Shown one piece after another: positions 1-8,465 of a DNA stretch of 34,166 nt (the first letter of the stretch is position 1; every line of letters starts with the position of its first letter). The translations under genes were made by a program, and so were the position numbers. Source of the DNA: Paenibacillus gallinarum (GTDB taxonomy: Bacteria > Bacillota > Bacilli > Paenibacillales > Paenibacillaceae). Location of the stretch: contig NZ_JACSQL010000020.1 of assembly GCF_014836635.1 (NCBI RefSeq), positions 1-34,166 of the forward strand. The letters are read 5' to 3'. A model generated the notes under the pieces. It did no database searches, had not been told where the DNA came from, and was given only the letters and a program-made list of their open reading frames with translations.

Positions 1-66
1 CGTTGCGTACTCCCATCGTACAGAGGCGCTCTTTTTTATTCAAACTCCAAATTTTTCGTTTTACAG

Positions 67-94
67 GAATTCTAACGGTAAAACGTTAGTTCAA
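67..94 (+). repeat. 28-bp inverted-repeat site A
   Basis: First of four related sites. The right arm CGTTAGTTCAA (84-94) and left arm GAATTCTAACG (67-77) flank a 6-bp spacer (GTAAAA). The inner six bases CTAACG/CGTTAG pair perfectly. An 11-6-11 layout is typical of tyrosine-recombinase core sites, but the arms do not resemble the Bacillus dif sequence. Sites B, C and D share the right arm and lie in the same orientation. Sequence 1-66 to its left contains a short T-rich stretch and no gene that I can see. Confidence 0.6.
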
Positions 95-169
95 TAATGG
101 AGTATATATTTTTAAAACCGATTTACGATTTCTGTAGCCAAGAAAGCAAGAAAGTAGGAGGTTTAATTT

Positions 170-301
170 ATGAGAGCTCCTCTGAAGTGGATAAGAGCCC
201 TACTAAACCTTAGGGACAATCCGTTTAATATCTTATATTGGCTACTGCTGATAGCTTTTGTATATGTTTTGGTAGGTTTTTTGGGAATGAACTGGTCATA
301 A
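170..301 (+). CDS. 43-residue single-pass membrane peptide
   Basis: Small gene with a strong ribosome site (GTAGGAGG, 8 bases before the ATG). The product, MRAPLKWIRALLN...GMNWS, has a basic, amphipathic first 20 residues followed by one hydrophobic segment of about 20 residues (NILYWLLLIAFVYVLVGFLG), so it should sit in the membrane with a positively charged cytoplasmic N-terminus. I do not recognise the family. It is the only gene between sites A and B, so it would form a mini-unit of about 250 bp. Its stop codon lies 21 bases before site B, and the next hairpin after that is a terminator. Its presence in a metal-resistance island suggests, but does not show, a link with transport or metal stress. 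Confidence 0.6.
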   Translation: MRAPLKWIRALLNLRDNPFNILYWLLLIAFVYVLVGFLGMNWS

Positions 302-322
302 ATCTTCCTTTAATTGAACGTA

Positions 323-350
323 TGAAGCTAACGTAGAAACGTTAGTTCAA
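323..350 (+). repeat. 28-bp inverted-repeat site B
   Basis: Left arm TGAAGCTAACG, spacer TAGAAA, right arm CGTTAGTTCAA. The right arm is identical to that of site A over all 11 bases. It is followed within seven bases by a terminator hairpin, as at sites C and D. Confidence 0.65.
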
Positions 351-356
351 GAAAAA

Positions 357-390
357 AAGCAACCGATCATAAGACCGGTTGCTTTTCCTT
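357..390. terminator. intrinsic terminator, bidirectional
   Basis: AAGCAACCG (357-365) pairs with CGGTTGCTT (376-384), with an A run on the left and T-rich sequence on the right. It can stop both the rightward small peptide transcript and the leftward transporter transcript. The last codons of the leftward transporter gene lie inside the hairpin. Confidence 0.75.
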
Positions 391-1344
391 TATCACAAAT
401 GATGGAATAATTTTTATATAGAATAACTCCATAACTAATTCCACTATAGTTTGGGTTACTATAACCGCAGCAGTTATTACGGCGTACTCGTTGGGTAATG
501 ATAAAGCCAATGGTAAGACTACCAAAGAATTTCTTGTACTTGAACTGAACACAACAGCTCGGCTTGCACCAACATCTAGTTTAAATAGTTTCGTTACCAT
601 CTTTGAAAAAATAGGCATAAAGATATGAAACAAGAGATAAATTGGTACTACTGCTAAGATCAATTGAAAGTCACTAACCACGTTTTCTATCTGAGAAGCA
701 ACTACTACCAGCAGTACTAAAGCCATGAAAGGCACCGGAAGCCATGTAGTGAACTGAAGAACACCTTTTCCTTTCAATCCTCGTTTAGCCCATACTTGAG
801 TTAATATTGCAAGTAGGAGTGGAAGTGCAATTAGAAACAAGAATGCTTCTAGGAAAGGTTCAACCTTTACGATCTGTGCTGTATCTTCACCCATAAACAA
901 CCATAGATAAAATGGAAGTAATATCATTTGTAACACAAAAAGTATCGGTGTAGCTGCAAGCATAAGTTTTTCATTTCCACGTCCAAGCTTAGTAAATACA
1001 ATCACGTAATCAATACAAGGAGTCAATAAAACTAAGTGAATTCCTAGAAGTACATAAGGTGATTGAGGGAATATCATAGTTAAAATCCATACAATGATCG
1101 GAACGACAATAAAGTTTGACACCAATAATCCTATTATGAATTTAACATTTGACAATGATTTTTTTAATTCAAGAAAAGGAATTTGTGCAAACATAGTGTA
1201 TAACAGTATAGCAATGAATGGAGAAATCGCAACTTCAAGTGAAGAACCAAATTGAGGAAGATAGACCCCTGTTAGTCCACCTACAATTAACGTTACAGCG
1301 TATATCCATATCTGTTTGTTCTCTAAATTTTCTCTTGTAATCAA
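367..1344 (-). CDS. ACR3/BASS-family transporter, probable arsenite exporter
   Basis: Polytopic protein of 325 residues with about ten hydrophobic segments, related to the bile acid/arsenite transporter superfamily. Residues near 108-125 (LLTPCIDYVIVFTKLGRGN) occupy the place of the conserved Cys-containing segment of ACR3 carriers (PCTAMVFVWS-like), and the Cys needed for arsenite transport is present. Length is a little below yeast-type ACR3 but normal for short bacterial members. The start is a TTG at 1342-1344, preceded by GGGGAG seven bases upstream. ACR3-type carriers export arsenite or antimonite by proton exchange. The neighbourhood also encodes ArsB, so this would be a second, unrelated exporter. 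A role for another substrate cannot be excluded. Confidence 0.7.
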   Translation of the reverse strand: MITRENLENKQIWIYAVTLIVGGLTGVYLPQFGSSLEVAISPFIAILLYTMFAQIPFLELKKSLSNVKFIIGLLVSNFIVVPIIVWILTMIFPQSPYVLLGIHLVLLTPCIDYVIVFTKLGRGNEKLMLAATPILFVLQMILLPFYLWLFMGEDTAQIVKVEPFLEAFLFLIALPLLLAILTQVWAKRGLKGKGVLQFTTWLPVPFMALVLLVVVASQIENVVSDFQLILAVVPIYLLFHIFMPIFSKMVTKLFKLDVGASRAVVFSSSTRNSLVVLPLALSLPNEYAVITAAVIVTQTIVELVMELFYIKIIPSFVIKEKQPVL

Positions 1345-1521
1345 AATGGTGCTCCCCTTTTTTTAAGGTAAATTGTAGCATACAAAGAAAGATAAACGAA
1401 TGAATTACTCAAAACCTTGGTTTCGTAACATTCAGTTCAAAATCTTGTTCACCTTGATCAAGGATAGCAAAAACTGATCTATTTTTTATTGAATTACCGG
1501 AAAATAATAGTTTTAAAAAAA
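1345..1521 (-). promoter_or_regulatory. probable promoter and operator of the ACR3-like gene
   Basis: Reading leftward, TACAAT (about 30 bases before the TTG start) is a plausible -10 box. A perfect 12-bp palindrome CCTTGATCAAGG lies at 1452-1463, and AAACC-TT-GGTTT is nearby at about 1417-1428. Either could be a regulator site. No ArsR-type ATCAAA site is seen here. Confidence 0.3.
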
Positions 1522-1549
1522 TCAGCCGCTAACAATCGGCTGATTTTTG
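1516..1549. terminator. intrinsic terminator, originally downstream of cadA
   Basis: TCAGCCG (1522-1528) pairs with CGGCTGA (1537-1543), flanked by six A on the left and five T on the right, so it works in both directions. Before the IS insertion it would have been about 57 bases downstream of the cadA stop codon. Confidence 0.75.
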
Positions 1550-1716
1550 GCAGGTTAATACTTTAATTACAAAAAAACAACTCTTTCAAATGTTTGAACT
1601 GAACCCCGAATGGTAGACACTTTAAAAAAAAGTGGACTCGATTCGGGGTTTTTCTATTCTCTTTCTAGAAAAGTCCCGTTATACTAACATTACAATTTTA
1701 GAACGGAGTATTTTTT

Positions 1717-2145
1717 ATGAGTAAGATTATCTTTAATGAACATCAACAGAGACAACTAGAAGCCAATCCAAACGTTAAAATCGTGACCGACCGCACGATT
1801 CAATATACCCCTGACTTCAAACTACAGGCGGTTAAACAAAACCAATCTGGTAAAGGACCCGTAGAAATCTTCACAGAAGCTGGCTTCGATTTGAAGGTGA
1901 TTGGTATAAAGAAAGCACAAAGCGCCTTAGCTCGTTGGCGTAGAACCTTCCATACCTATGGAGAAAATGGTTTTTTAGAGGAACGCCGAGGAAAAGCGAG
2001 TAAGGGACGCCCTAAGAAAGAAAATGCCTCTGCTGAGAAGAAATTAGCTCAAGCGGAAGCACGAATTCGTCTGTTAGAGGCAGAATTGACCCTACTAAAA
2101 AAGCTAGACGAGTTGGAAAGGCAGGCGAAGAAGAATCGTCGTTAA
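1717..2145 (+). CDS. IS3-family transposase OrfA
   Basis: DNA-binding component of 142 residues. A helix-turn-helix region lies around residues 28-75 (YTPDFKLQAVKQN...), followed by a leucine-rich coiled coil near residues 105-135 that in this family mediates dimerisation. The slippery heptamer A AAA AAG lies at 2097-2103 in the OrfA reading frame. Slipping back one base moves translation into the orfB frame and yields the OrfAB fusion transposase. Without slippage, translation stops at 2145. The start ATG follows ACGGAG at a normal distance. Confidence 0.85.
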   Translation: MSKIIFNEHQQRQLEANPNVKIVTDRTIQYTPDFKLQAVKQNQSGKGPVEIFTEAGFDLKVIGIKKAQSALARWRRTFHTYGENGFLEERRGKASKGRPKKENASAEKKLAQAEARIRLLEAELTLLKKLDELERQAKKNRR

Positions 2146-2195
2146 CAGCCCGAGAGAAATACCAAGTCATCAATGAGACGATTCGGCTGTATCAA

Positions 2196-3047
2196 TTGAA
2201 GAATATGGTCCGTTACTTATGTGAAGTAGCTAAAGTGAGTCCGAGCGGCTATTATAAATGGCTTCGAAGTAGCGGAAAACAAGCCCTCCGTGAGGAATCT
2301 GATTATCAGGATTACGTCTTTCTAAAAGAGATTTATGATCAGTTCAACGGAAAAATCGGCTATCGTGGTTTGTATATGGAAGTCGCCGAAAAAGCTGGTC
2401 AGCCTATGAATCACAAGAAAATCTTGCGTTTAATGCGCAAGTTTCACTTCTTCGCGAAAGTACGAAGAGCGAACCCTTACCGAACATTGACCAAAGCCAC
2501 GGAAGCTCACCGTCAGGTACCAAACCATTTGAACCGTCAGTTTAATCAGAAGGAACCTGGGAAAGTCTTCTTGACGGACATCACCTACCTACAAATTGGT
2601 GGTGGCAAAACGGCTTATTTATCTTGTGTGAAAGATGTGGCGACACGAGAAATTGTCGCTTATGAACTCTCAGCGAGTTTACGAATGGAGATTGTCTATC
2701 GAACATTAAGGAAGTTAGAAGATTTTACTCGGAATCGATTGCATCCAGAAGCGATGATTCATTCCGATCAAGGATTTCACTACACCCATCCAGAGTACCA
2801 GTCTCAAGTGAAGAGAATGGGATTCCTACAATCCATGTCACGAAAAGGGAACTGCTTAGATAACGCACCAATGGAATCTTTCTTTGGACATATGAAAGAC
2901 GAAGTTCCTTATAAACAGGCAACCAATATAGGAGAATTAAAACAAATGATTGATGATTACATGGATCACTATAACAACACAAGAAAGCAATGGACATTAA
3001 AAAGGATGACTCCGGCAGCATACCGAAGTCATCTCATTGCCGCTTAA
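2196..3047 (+). CDS. IS3-family transposase OrfB (catalytic part)
   Basis: Integrase-fold domain with the DDE triad at D128 (LTDITYLQ), D191 (HSDQGFHY) and E227 (NAPMESFFG). The last two are separated by 35 residues, the classic DD(35)E spacing. The coordinates begin at a TTG codon that is unlikely to be a natural start: the frame is open from the slippery site at 2097-2103, so the working protein is probably the OrfAB frameshift fusion covering 1717-3047. The gene runs against the cadA gene next to it. Confidence 0.85.
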   Translation: MKNMVRYLCEVAKVSPSGYYKWLRSSGKQALREESDYQDYVFLKEIYDQFNGKIGYRGLYMEVAEKAGQPMNHKKILRLMRKFHFFAKVRRANPYRTLTKATEAHRQVPNHLNRQFNQKEPGKVFLTDITYLQIGGGKTAYLSCVKDVATREIVAYELSASLRMEIVYRTLRKLEDFTRNRLHPEAMIHSDQGFHYTHPEYQSQVKRMGFLQSMSRKGNCLDNAPMESFFGHMKDEVPYKQATNIGELKQMIDDYMDHYNNTRKQWTLKRMTPAAYRSHLIAA

Positions 3048-3107
3048 ATACGAACGTATCCTTTTTTTAAAACTGTCTACTTTATAGGGTTCAGTTCAGT
3101 TCTTTGT

Positions 3108-5240
3108 CTACTTATCTTCTTTTTTCACTTTTAAAAGTCTTAAACTGTTTAGAGTCACGATCAAAGTTGCTCCCATATCCGCAAGAATTGCAAGCCATAG
3201 AGTTAGCCATCCAGGTACAATAAGCACTAATGCTAACAACTTAATTCCTAAGGAAAACGCTACGTTTTGTTTGATAATCGCAAGAGTTTTCTTGCTTAAA
3301 CGAATTGTGTAGGGGAGTTTTCTCAAGTCGTCAGCCATTAATGCAATATCGGCTGTCTCAAGTGCAGTATCCGTACCTGCGCCGCCCATGGCAATACCTA
3401 CAGTAGAAGCGGCAAGTGCAGGTGCATCATTTACTCCGTCACCAACCATTGCTACGTGTGAATAGCTTTCCCGAAGTTTCTTAATGTAATTTAGCTTGTC
3501 TTGGGGTAACAACTCTGCTTTGACTTCGGCTACGCCCAACTGGCTTCCAATTGCATTAGCCGTTGCTTGGTTATCTCCAGTAAGCATAACTGTCTTTTTA
3601 ACCCCGATAGAATGCAGTTCTTCAATAACCGATTTACTGGAATCGCGTACCGCGTCGGCCACTGCAATCAAGGCAATTACTTCTTGTTGTGTGCCTAGTA
3701 CCATAACAGTTTTCCCTTGAGTCTGCAGCGTGCTGATTCGCTCGCGTTTCGTATCTATAGATTTAGAGTGTAGTTCCTCAAATAGTTTAGGACTTCCAAT
3801 AAAGTATAGCTGGCCACCAATGGAAGCTTTTACACCCTTACCTGTAATGGATTGAAAGTCATCAACTGAGTGCGATAGGTCAGCACCTAATTTTTCCGCT
3901 TTCCGAACAATTGCAGATGCAAGCGGATGTTGTGAACCTTTTTCAATCAAAGCAGCAATCGAAAGTACTTCACTTTCATTCTGCCCGTTAAATACGGCGA
4001 TATCTGTTACTTCTGGAAACCCTTTTGTTAAGGTGCCAGTTTTGTCAAAAGCTACAGCTGAAATGCGTCCGGCTTCTTCCAGATGAATACCACCTTTGAT
4101 CAGAACACCATTCTTTGCAGCGTTGCCGATTGCGGTGACAATTGAAATAGGAGTAGAAATAACCAAAGCACAAGGACATCCTACTACAAGAAGCGATAAA
4201 CCACGATATATCCAATCTCCCCAGTCAGCACCAAAGAGTGGTGGGACGATGGCGATACCGATGGCGAGCACCATTATTGCAGGTGTGTAATACTTAGCGA
4301 AACGGTCCACAAACGCTTGTGAAGGAGCTCGTTCGGCTTGTGCTTCTTCTACAAGGTGAATAATCTTAGAAATAGTAGTATCTTCAACTCGTTTGGTAAC
4401 TCTGATTTCAAGTAAGCCTTCTTCATTTAGGGTACCTGCAAATACTTCATCATCGATAGTTTTTGTAACAGGAACCGATTCGCCCGTGATTGCCGCTTGA
4501 TTCAGCGTCGAAGTACCTTTAATGACAATGCCATCCATAGCCAGTTTTTGTCCTGGCTTAACGATCATTACATCTCCAACCTGAATATCATCAACATTCA
4601 CCATTTTTTCAGAAGAACCACGTCGAATTAAAGCTTCTTTAGGCGCAATGTTCATAAGGGATCGAATAGATTGACGTGCTTTTTGCATCGAGTAGCGTTC
4701 TAGAGTCTCGCTTATTGCAAAGAGGACTACAACGACTGCACCTTCGCCCCATTCACCGATAGCAGCAGCCCCAATTATAGCTACTGTCATGAGTGTGTTC
4801 ATGTCAAACTGCAAACGAAATAGATTCTTAATCCCCTTTTTGAATAAATTATAACCGCCAATAATAATTGCCGCGCTAAATGTTAAAGCAGGAATTAACT
4901 CCTCTTCTCCATAGCGAGAAGCGAGAAAATAGCCAGCAGCCATAAACAAAATAGAAAGAATTAAGTTCCAGTTTTCTTTCCAAAAAGGTTCCTTTTTTTC
5001 AATAATTCTTTGTCTTTCAGGAGAAATTTTTAAGTTTTCAAATGAACCAGCCTTTTCTAACTCTTCCACGGTGGCATTTCCATAAACGGTTATTTTGGCT
5101 GCACCAAAGTTTACCTTTGCATCTGATACGCCAGGAAGATTTTTTACATTATTCTCAAACATACCTGCACAATTTGTACAAGTAAAACCCTGTACACGGT
5201 AAACTTGTTTTTCATTGATTTTTTCCTCATGTTGTTGCAT
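3108..5240 (-). CDS. CadA, Cd/Zn/Pb-exporting P1B-type ATPase
   Basis: P-type ATPase of 710 residues, normal length for CadA. An N-terminal metal-binding domain carries GFTCTNC (18-24). The membrane ion site has CPC (355-357), the phosphorylation site is DKTGT (399-403), the HP motif is at 438-439, the hinge is GDGVNDAPA (600-608), and a conserved Asp near residue 692 in the last membrane segment (ADMGATLIVTLN) marks the Zn/Cd subgroup. It drives Cd2+, Zn2+ and probably Pb2+ out of the cytoplasm using ATP. The start ATG has AAGGAG ten bases upstream, inside the end of cadC, so the two genes are translated as one operon. The IS element sits ten bases past its stop codon. Confidence 0.95.
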   Translation of the reverse strand: MQQHEEKINEKQVYRVQGFTCTNCAGMFENNVKNLPGVSDAKVNFGAAKITVYGNATVEELEKAGSFENLKISPERQRIIEKKEPFWKENWNLILSILFMAAGYFLASRYGEEELIPALTFSAAIIIGGYNLFKKGIKNLFRLQFDMNTLMTVAIIGAAAIGEWGEGAVVVVLFAISETLERYSMQKARQSIRSLMNIAPKEALIRRGSSEKMVNVDDIQVGDVMIVKPGQKLAMDGIVIKGTSTLNQAAITGESVPVTKTIDDEVFAGTLNEEGLLEIRVTKRVEDTTISKIIHLVEEAQAERAPSQAFVDRFAKYYTPAIMVLAIGIAIVPPLFGADWGDWIYRGLSLLVVGCPCALVISTPISIVTAIGNAAKNGVLIKGGIHLEEAGRISAVAFDKTGTLTKGFPEVTDIAVFNGQNESEVLSIAALIEKGSQHPLASAIVRKAEKLGADLSHSVDDFQSITGKGVKASIGGQLYFIGSPKLFEELHSKSIDTKRERISTLQTQGKTVMVLGTQQEVIALIAVADAVRDSSKSVIEELHSIGVKKTVMLTGDNQATANAIGSQLGVAEVKAELLPQDKLNYIKKLRESYSHVAMVGDGVNDAPALAASTVGIAMGGAGTDTALETADIALMADDLRKLPYTIRLSKKTLAIIKQNVAFSLGIKLLALVLIVPGWLTLWLAILADMGATLIVTLNSLRLLKVKKEDK

Positions 5241-5246
5241 GACTCA

Positions 5247-5591
5247 TCAACTCCTTGTATGCATTGAGGCTAATTGAACTAGTTGACGTACATGATCATC
5301 TTCTAATGAATAGAAAACTAACTTTCCTTCTTTTCGGTATTTTGCTAAACCAAGTTGCTTTAGTATTCGCAGATGATGCGATGCAGTAGCCAATGAGGAC
5401 CCAGTAATATTTGCCACGTCACATACGCAAAGTTCTTCTTCACATAAAGAAAATACAATCTTCAATCGTGTTTCATCTGCGAGAGCCTTAAACATTTTTG
5501 ACATTATCTGAATGTTTTGTTGTTGTAGAGCATGTTGTACTTTACGTACTCTTGTTTCGTCATAACAATAAATCTCACAGCTATCTTTCAT
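5247..5591 (-). CDS. CadC, ArsR/SmtB-family Cd/Pb/Zn-sensing repressor
   Basis: Winged-helix repressor of 114 residues. The metal-sensing Cys set is visible: C5 and C9 near the N-terminus, and C55 and C57 in ELCVCDV, matching the alpha-3N site of CadC. D98, H100 and H111 near the C-terminus resemble the alpha-5 zinc site. The recognition helix region SSLATASHHLRILKQLGL (about 65-82) binds the operator. The gene is first in the cadC-cadA operon, with only six bases between its stop and the cadA start. GGAGGGG lies four bases before the ATG. Metal binding should release it from the two operators upstream. Confidence 0.95.
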   Translation of the reverse strand: MKDSCEIYCYDETRVRKVQHALQQQNIQIMSKMFKALADETRLKIVFSLCEEELCVCDVANITGSSLATASHHLRILKQLGLAKYRKEGKLVFYSLEDDHVRQLVQLASMHTRS

Positions 5592-5605
5592 GGTACCCCT
5601 CCATT

Positions 5606-5625
5606 AATCAAATGATTGTTTGATT
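5606..5625. promoter_or_regulatory. CadC-type operator 1 (cadCA side)
   Basis: AATCAAATGATTGTTTGATT is a near-perfect palindrome centred 24 bases upstream of the cadC start. It resembles the staphylococcal cad operator (TCAAATAnnnnTTTGA). Confidence 0.75.
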
Positions 5626-5654
5626 ATTATGAGCTTATCATATTATGATTATTC

Positions 5655-5674
5655 AATCAAACGATCATTTGATT
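5655..5674. promoter_or_regulatory. CadC-type operator 2 (flavoprotein side)
   Basis: AATCAAACGATCATTTGATT is a palindrome with one mismatch pair, 49 bp centre to centre from operator 1 and 30 bp before the divergent flavoprotein gene. It suggests the flavoprotein is under the same repressor. Confidence 0.7.
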
Positions 5675-5704
5675 GTTAGAAAATAGTTAAGGGAGGATAA
5701 CAAA

Positions 5705-6757
5705 ATGTACGATGTATTAGTAATAGGTGCTGGTCAAGCTGGTTTGGCTACTGGTTATTATCTCAAACAGGCCGGTTTAAGATTTTTGATTGTGGAAGCA
5801 GCAAACTCAATTGGGGATTCATGGCGACATCGTTACGACTCTCTACACCTTTTTACACCCAGGATATATGATGAATTGCCAGGAATGGAAATGGAAGGAG
5901 AGAGGAACGGGCTACCTAGTAAAGATGAGATAGCGGATTATCTTGAGTCTTACGCGAATAACATCGATCTCCCGATCAAATTAAAATGTCCTGCCAAGCG
6001 ACTTTGGAAAGAAGGGGAAATTTTTAAAATAGAAACATCGGAAGGTACTATTGAGGCACATAACATTATTGTTTCAACTGGTCCTTTCCAGGTTCCAAAT
6101 ATCCCGAAATTTTCTAAACTAATATCAAGAAATGTTACACAGTTGCACTCTTCTGAATATCTTAATCCAAGCCAATTAAGAGAAGGAAACACACTAGTTG
6201 TCGGTGGTGGAAACTCTGGTACACAAATAGCAACAGAGATAGCTCAGGATCAAAAGGAAACTAGACCCGTTTACATATCGGTAGCTCGTAATATCTCATT
6301 CAAGCCCTTGTATATCTTGAATCAAAGTATTTTTTGGTATTTTGAAACACTAGGGTTTCTTCGCGCAAGCACGCAAGGTCCATTTGGAAGATGGCTGAAA
6401 AAGCAGCCCGAGCAAGTATACGGATATGAATTAAAAAAACTAGCTAAAAAAGGAAAAGTGAAGATCTATCCTCGTGCATTGAATGCGAAAAGAGATATAA
6501 TTATTTTTGAAGATGGAACTGATATTGAAGTGAAAAATATAATATGGGCCACAGGTTTTAAGCGGAACGACGAGTGGATTGACATTCAAGGAGCATTTGA
6601 TTCACATGGTCAAATTAAGCATTATTCAGGCATGTCTCCGATTAGAGGGTTGTATTATGTCGGGCTCCCTTGGCAAAGTTCTAGGGGTTCAGCTTTATTG
6701 GGTTGGGTAAAATATGATGCTCAAAAAATTGTAAGCCATATAAATGTTATAAAATAA
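5705..6757 (+). CDS. FAD/NAD(P)-dependent flavoprotein monooxygenase, CzcO-like
   Basis: Protein of 350 residues with two dinucleotide-binding folds: GAGQAG at 8-13 (FAD) and GGGNSG at 167-172 (NADPH). GDSWRHRYDSLHLFTPR (37-53) and LHSSEY (147-152) match the flavin-containing monooxygenase signature region, and WATGF near residue 277 is the usual third motif. The family includes proteins annotated CzcO and ArsO beside metal and arsenic genes. The true substrate is not known. A good ribosome site (GGGAGG, nine bases upstream) precedes the ATG. The gene diverges from cadCA across two CadC-type operators, so metal-inducible expression is likely. It ends five bases before site C. Confidence 0.75.
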   Translation: MYDVLVIGAGQAGLATGYYLKQAGLRFLIVEAANSIGDSWRHRYDSLHLFTPRIYDELPGMEMEGERNGLPSKDEIADYLESYANNIDLPIKLKCPAKRLWKEGEIFKIETSEGTIEAHNIIVSTGPFQVPNIPKFSKLISRNVTQLHSSEYLNPSQLREGNTLVVGGGNSGTQIATEIAQDQKETRPVYISVARNISFKPLYILNQSIFWYFETLGFLRASTQGPFGRWLKKQPEQVYGYELKKLAKKGKVKIYPRALNAKRDIIIFEDGTDIEVKNIIWATGFKRNDEWIDIQGAFDSHGQIKHYSGMSPIRGLYYVGLPWQSSRGSALLGWVKYDAQKIVSHINVIK

Positions 6758-6761
6758 TATG

Positions 6762-6788
6762 TTCAACTGATGGGAAACATTAGTTCAG
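6762..6788 (+). repeat. 27-bp inverted-repeat site C
   Basis: Left arm TTCAACTGATG, 5-bp spacer GGAAA, right arm CATTAGTTCAG. It is the most diverged of the four copies, with a spacer one base shorter. It lies between the flavoprotein stop codon and its terminator. Confidence 0.55.
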
Positions 6789-6795
6789 TGAGAAG

Positions 6796-6826
6796 ACAGC
6801 TGATTAAAGTGATCAGCTGTTTTTTA
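6796..6826 (+). terminator. intrinsic terminator after the flavoprotein gene
   Basis: ACAGCTGAT (6796-6804) and ATCAGCTGT (6812-6820) form a perfect 9-bp stem, followed by six T. Between here and 7079 there is no gene, only the marR promoter region. Confidence 0.85.
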
Positions 6827-6987
6827 CTAACGTGTAAGTTCTTAATTAAATGTTAGATGATAAGAGTAGGTGGAAAATTATCAAACCCTTTCTTATCCTT
6901 ACAGGAAGCCTTGTTCTTCAGGAACATATATGGTTTAGACGCTATGATCTTAAAATATACAACTGAAAAATTCCGCACATAAAATAC

Positions 6988-7000
6988 TTGCAAACTGCAA
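6988..7000. promoter_or_regulatory. MarR operator 1
   Basis: TTGCAAACTGCAA is an imperfect palindrome of the form TTGCAnnyTGCAA, about 80 bases before the marR start. Confidence 0.55.
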
Positions 7001-7027
7001 ATAATTAATTTATATTATAATTAACAT

Positions 7028-7040
7028 TTGTAACTTACAA
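7028..7040. promoter_or_regulatory. MarR operator 2
   Basis: TTGTAACTTACAA is a palindrome of the same type, 40 bp downstream of operator 1 and 40 bases before the marR ATG. It is consistent with autoregulation. Confidence 0.55.
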
Positions 7041-7079
7041 GTATTTCACAACAGCTTATTACGGAAGAGGTGATTTATA

Positions 7080-7532
7080 ATGGATCAAAATTTAAGAGAG
7101 CTTTTCCAAGTCTTTAGTCGACGTTTTGGCTTTTTAAATAAAAACTGTTGTCAGGCTGGTGGCCACGATATTTCTCTTGTTCAAAGTCATATTTTATATG
7201 AGATTGATCGTCAGCATGAGCCCTCTATGCAACAAGTGGCGGAAACATTAGGAACAGATATCACTACTTTTAGCAGACAAGTACAAACGTTAATTAAAAT
7301 AAATTTAGTTTCTAAAACACCTGATCCAAAGGATCGAAGAATTTTTATTTTATCACTTACAGAAGAAGGAAAAGAAGTTGCTGAAAATATAGATGGGCAA
7401 ATGAATCAATATTTGGATGATGTTTTCGCGAATATGAGTCAAGAAGAACAAGAGATGGTTGTACATTCTATTCAATTACTGAACAAAAATATGGAGAAAA
7501 CCACGAAGTGTTGTACTACCCCTTTAGGGTAA
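7080..7532 (+). CDS. MarR-family regulator with paired cysteines
   Basis: Winged helix-turn-helix protein of 150 residues. The recognition helix lies around 60-72 (DITTFSRQVQTL) and the wing motif DPKDRRIF at 82-89. It is unusual in having two adjacent cysteine pairs, C23-C24 near the N-terminus and C144-C145 near the C-terminus, which could bind a soft metal or trivalent arsenical, or sense thiol stress. GAGGTGAT precedes the ATG. It is the first gene of an operon with the permease and Cys-pair peptide. Copies of a TTGCAA-type palindrome lie before it and before the permease, so it probably represses both. Confidence 0.8.
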   Translation: MDQNLRELFQVFSRRFGFLNKNCCQAGGHDISLVQSHILYEIDRQHEPSMQQVAETLGTDITTFSRQVQTLIKINLVSKTPDPKDRRIFILSLTEEGKEVAENIDGQMNQYLDDVFANMSQEEQEMVVHSIQLLNKNMEKTTKCCTTPLG

Positions 7533-7550
7533 TACAATTCAAATAAATAC

Positions 7551-7563
7551 TTGCAATTTGCAA
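7551..7563. promoter_or_regulatory. MarR operator 3, before the permease
   Basis: TTGCAATTTGCAA is a palindrome with only the central base unpaired. It lies 18 bases before the permease start, between marR and the permease, and suggests a second regulated promoter. Confidence 0.55.
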
Positions 7564-7581
7564 CTATATAGGAGTGTAGAC

Positions 7582-8448
7582 ATGATTAAAGAAATAATTA
7601 GCGAATTTTTTATCATCGCCTTTGAACTATTGGCGCTTTTCGTAGGTATATCATTTGTAGTTAACTTGCTTCAAGGTATTATACCTTACGACAAAATCAA
7701 CAAATATCTTTCAGGAAAAAACACCTTTTTAGGGGTATTGGCAGCCCTTGTCTTTGCCTTTGTTACACCATTTTGTTCTTGTTCTACCATACCGGTAGTC
7801 GTGAACCTATTAAATAAAAAAGTGCGTTTTGGGATTGTCATGGTGTTCTTATTTTCATCTCCTTTATTAGATCCAACTATTATTACACTGATGGCTGCGA
7901 TGCTTGGTATAAAAGTCGCTATAACATACACCATTATTACTGCCATCTTCTCAGCCCTTGTTGGACTGTTGCTAGAAAAATTCGGTTTTGAAGCAGCAGT
8001 AAAAAAAGTGAACATGACTGGATATAAGGAAGGTGAGATGAAATTTAGCTTTAAGGCTGCTGTCACAGAAACGCTAAATCTTATGAAGACCGTTTATCCG
8101 TATCTTCTTATTGGTGCTGCAATTGGAGCATTTATTCATGAAGCGGTACCGACAGAATTTATTAGCACATATTTAGGAGGAGATAAGTGGTGGCTTGTTC
8201 CAATTGCAGCTGTCATTGGAATTCCATTATATGTGCGTATTGAAACGATGATCCCATTATCTAAAATACTGATCGCAAAAGGAATGGCTTTTCCTCCTGT
8301 GATGGCATTGATGATAGGGTCAGTTGGAGCAAGTATTCCAGAAGTAGCATTATTAAATTCCATTTTCCATAAACGATTGGTCGTTGCTTTTGTAGCTTCT
8401 GTTATTACGATGGCTACGTTATCAGGATTCTTATTCTACATTATTTAA
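7582..8448 (+). CDS. DUF318/ArsP-type permease
   Basis: Polytopic membrane protein of 288 residues with about eight hydrophobic segments. FVTPFCSCSTIPV (60-72) carries the Cys-Ser-Cys signature of the UPF0718/ArsP permease family. The ArsP branch is known to export trivalent methylated and aromatic arsenicals, but other members have unknown substrates. The ATG at 7582 has GGAG seven bases upstream. An in-frame TTG at 7558 lies inside the MarR operator and is not a credible start. It follows marR and is followed after nine bases by the ribosome site of the Cys-pair peptide. The family assignment is sure; the substrate is not. Confidence 0.75.
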   Translation: MIKEIISEFFIIAFELLALFVGISFVVNLLQGIIPYDKINKYLSGKNTFLGVLAALVFAFVTPFCSCSTIPVVVNLLNKKVRFGIVMVFLFSSPLLDPTIITLMAAMLGIKVAITYTIITAIFSALVGLLLEKFGFEAAVKKVNMTGYKEGEMKFSFKAAVTETLNLMKTVYPYLLIGAAIGAFIHEAVPTEFISTYLGGDKWWLVPIAAVIGIPLYVRIETMIPLSKILIAKGMAFPPVMALMIGSVGASIPEVALLNSIFHKRLVVAFVASVITMATLSGFLFYII

Positions 8449-8465
8449 AGGAGGTGAATCTAATC

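Larger units (their letters stand above)
1595..3098 (+). mobile_element. IS3-family insertion sequence, IS150 group, intact
   Basis: The left end begins TGAACTGAACCCCGAATG and the right end, read on the other strand, begins TGAACTGAACCCTATAAA. Both then share GTAGACA, giving imperfect terminal inverted repeats of about 28 bp. A 3-bp duplication, GTT, flanks the element (1592-1594 and 3099-3101), as expected for this family. It contains orfA and orfB with a -1 slippery site. Both reading frames and the catalytic triad are intact, so the copy may be active. Confidence 0.85.
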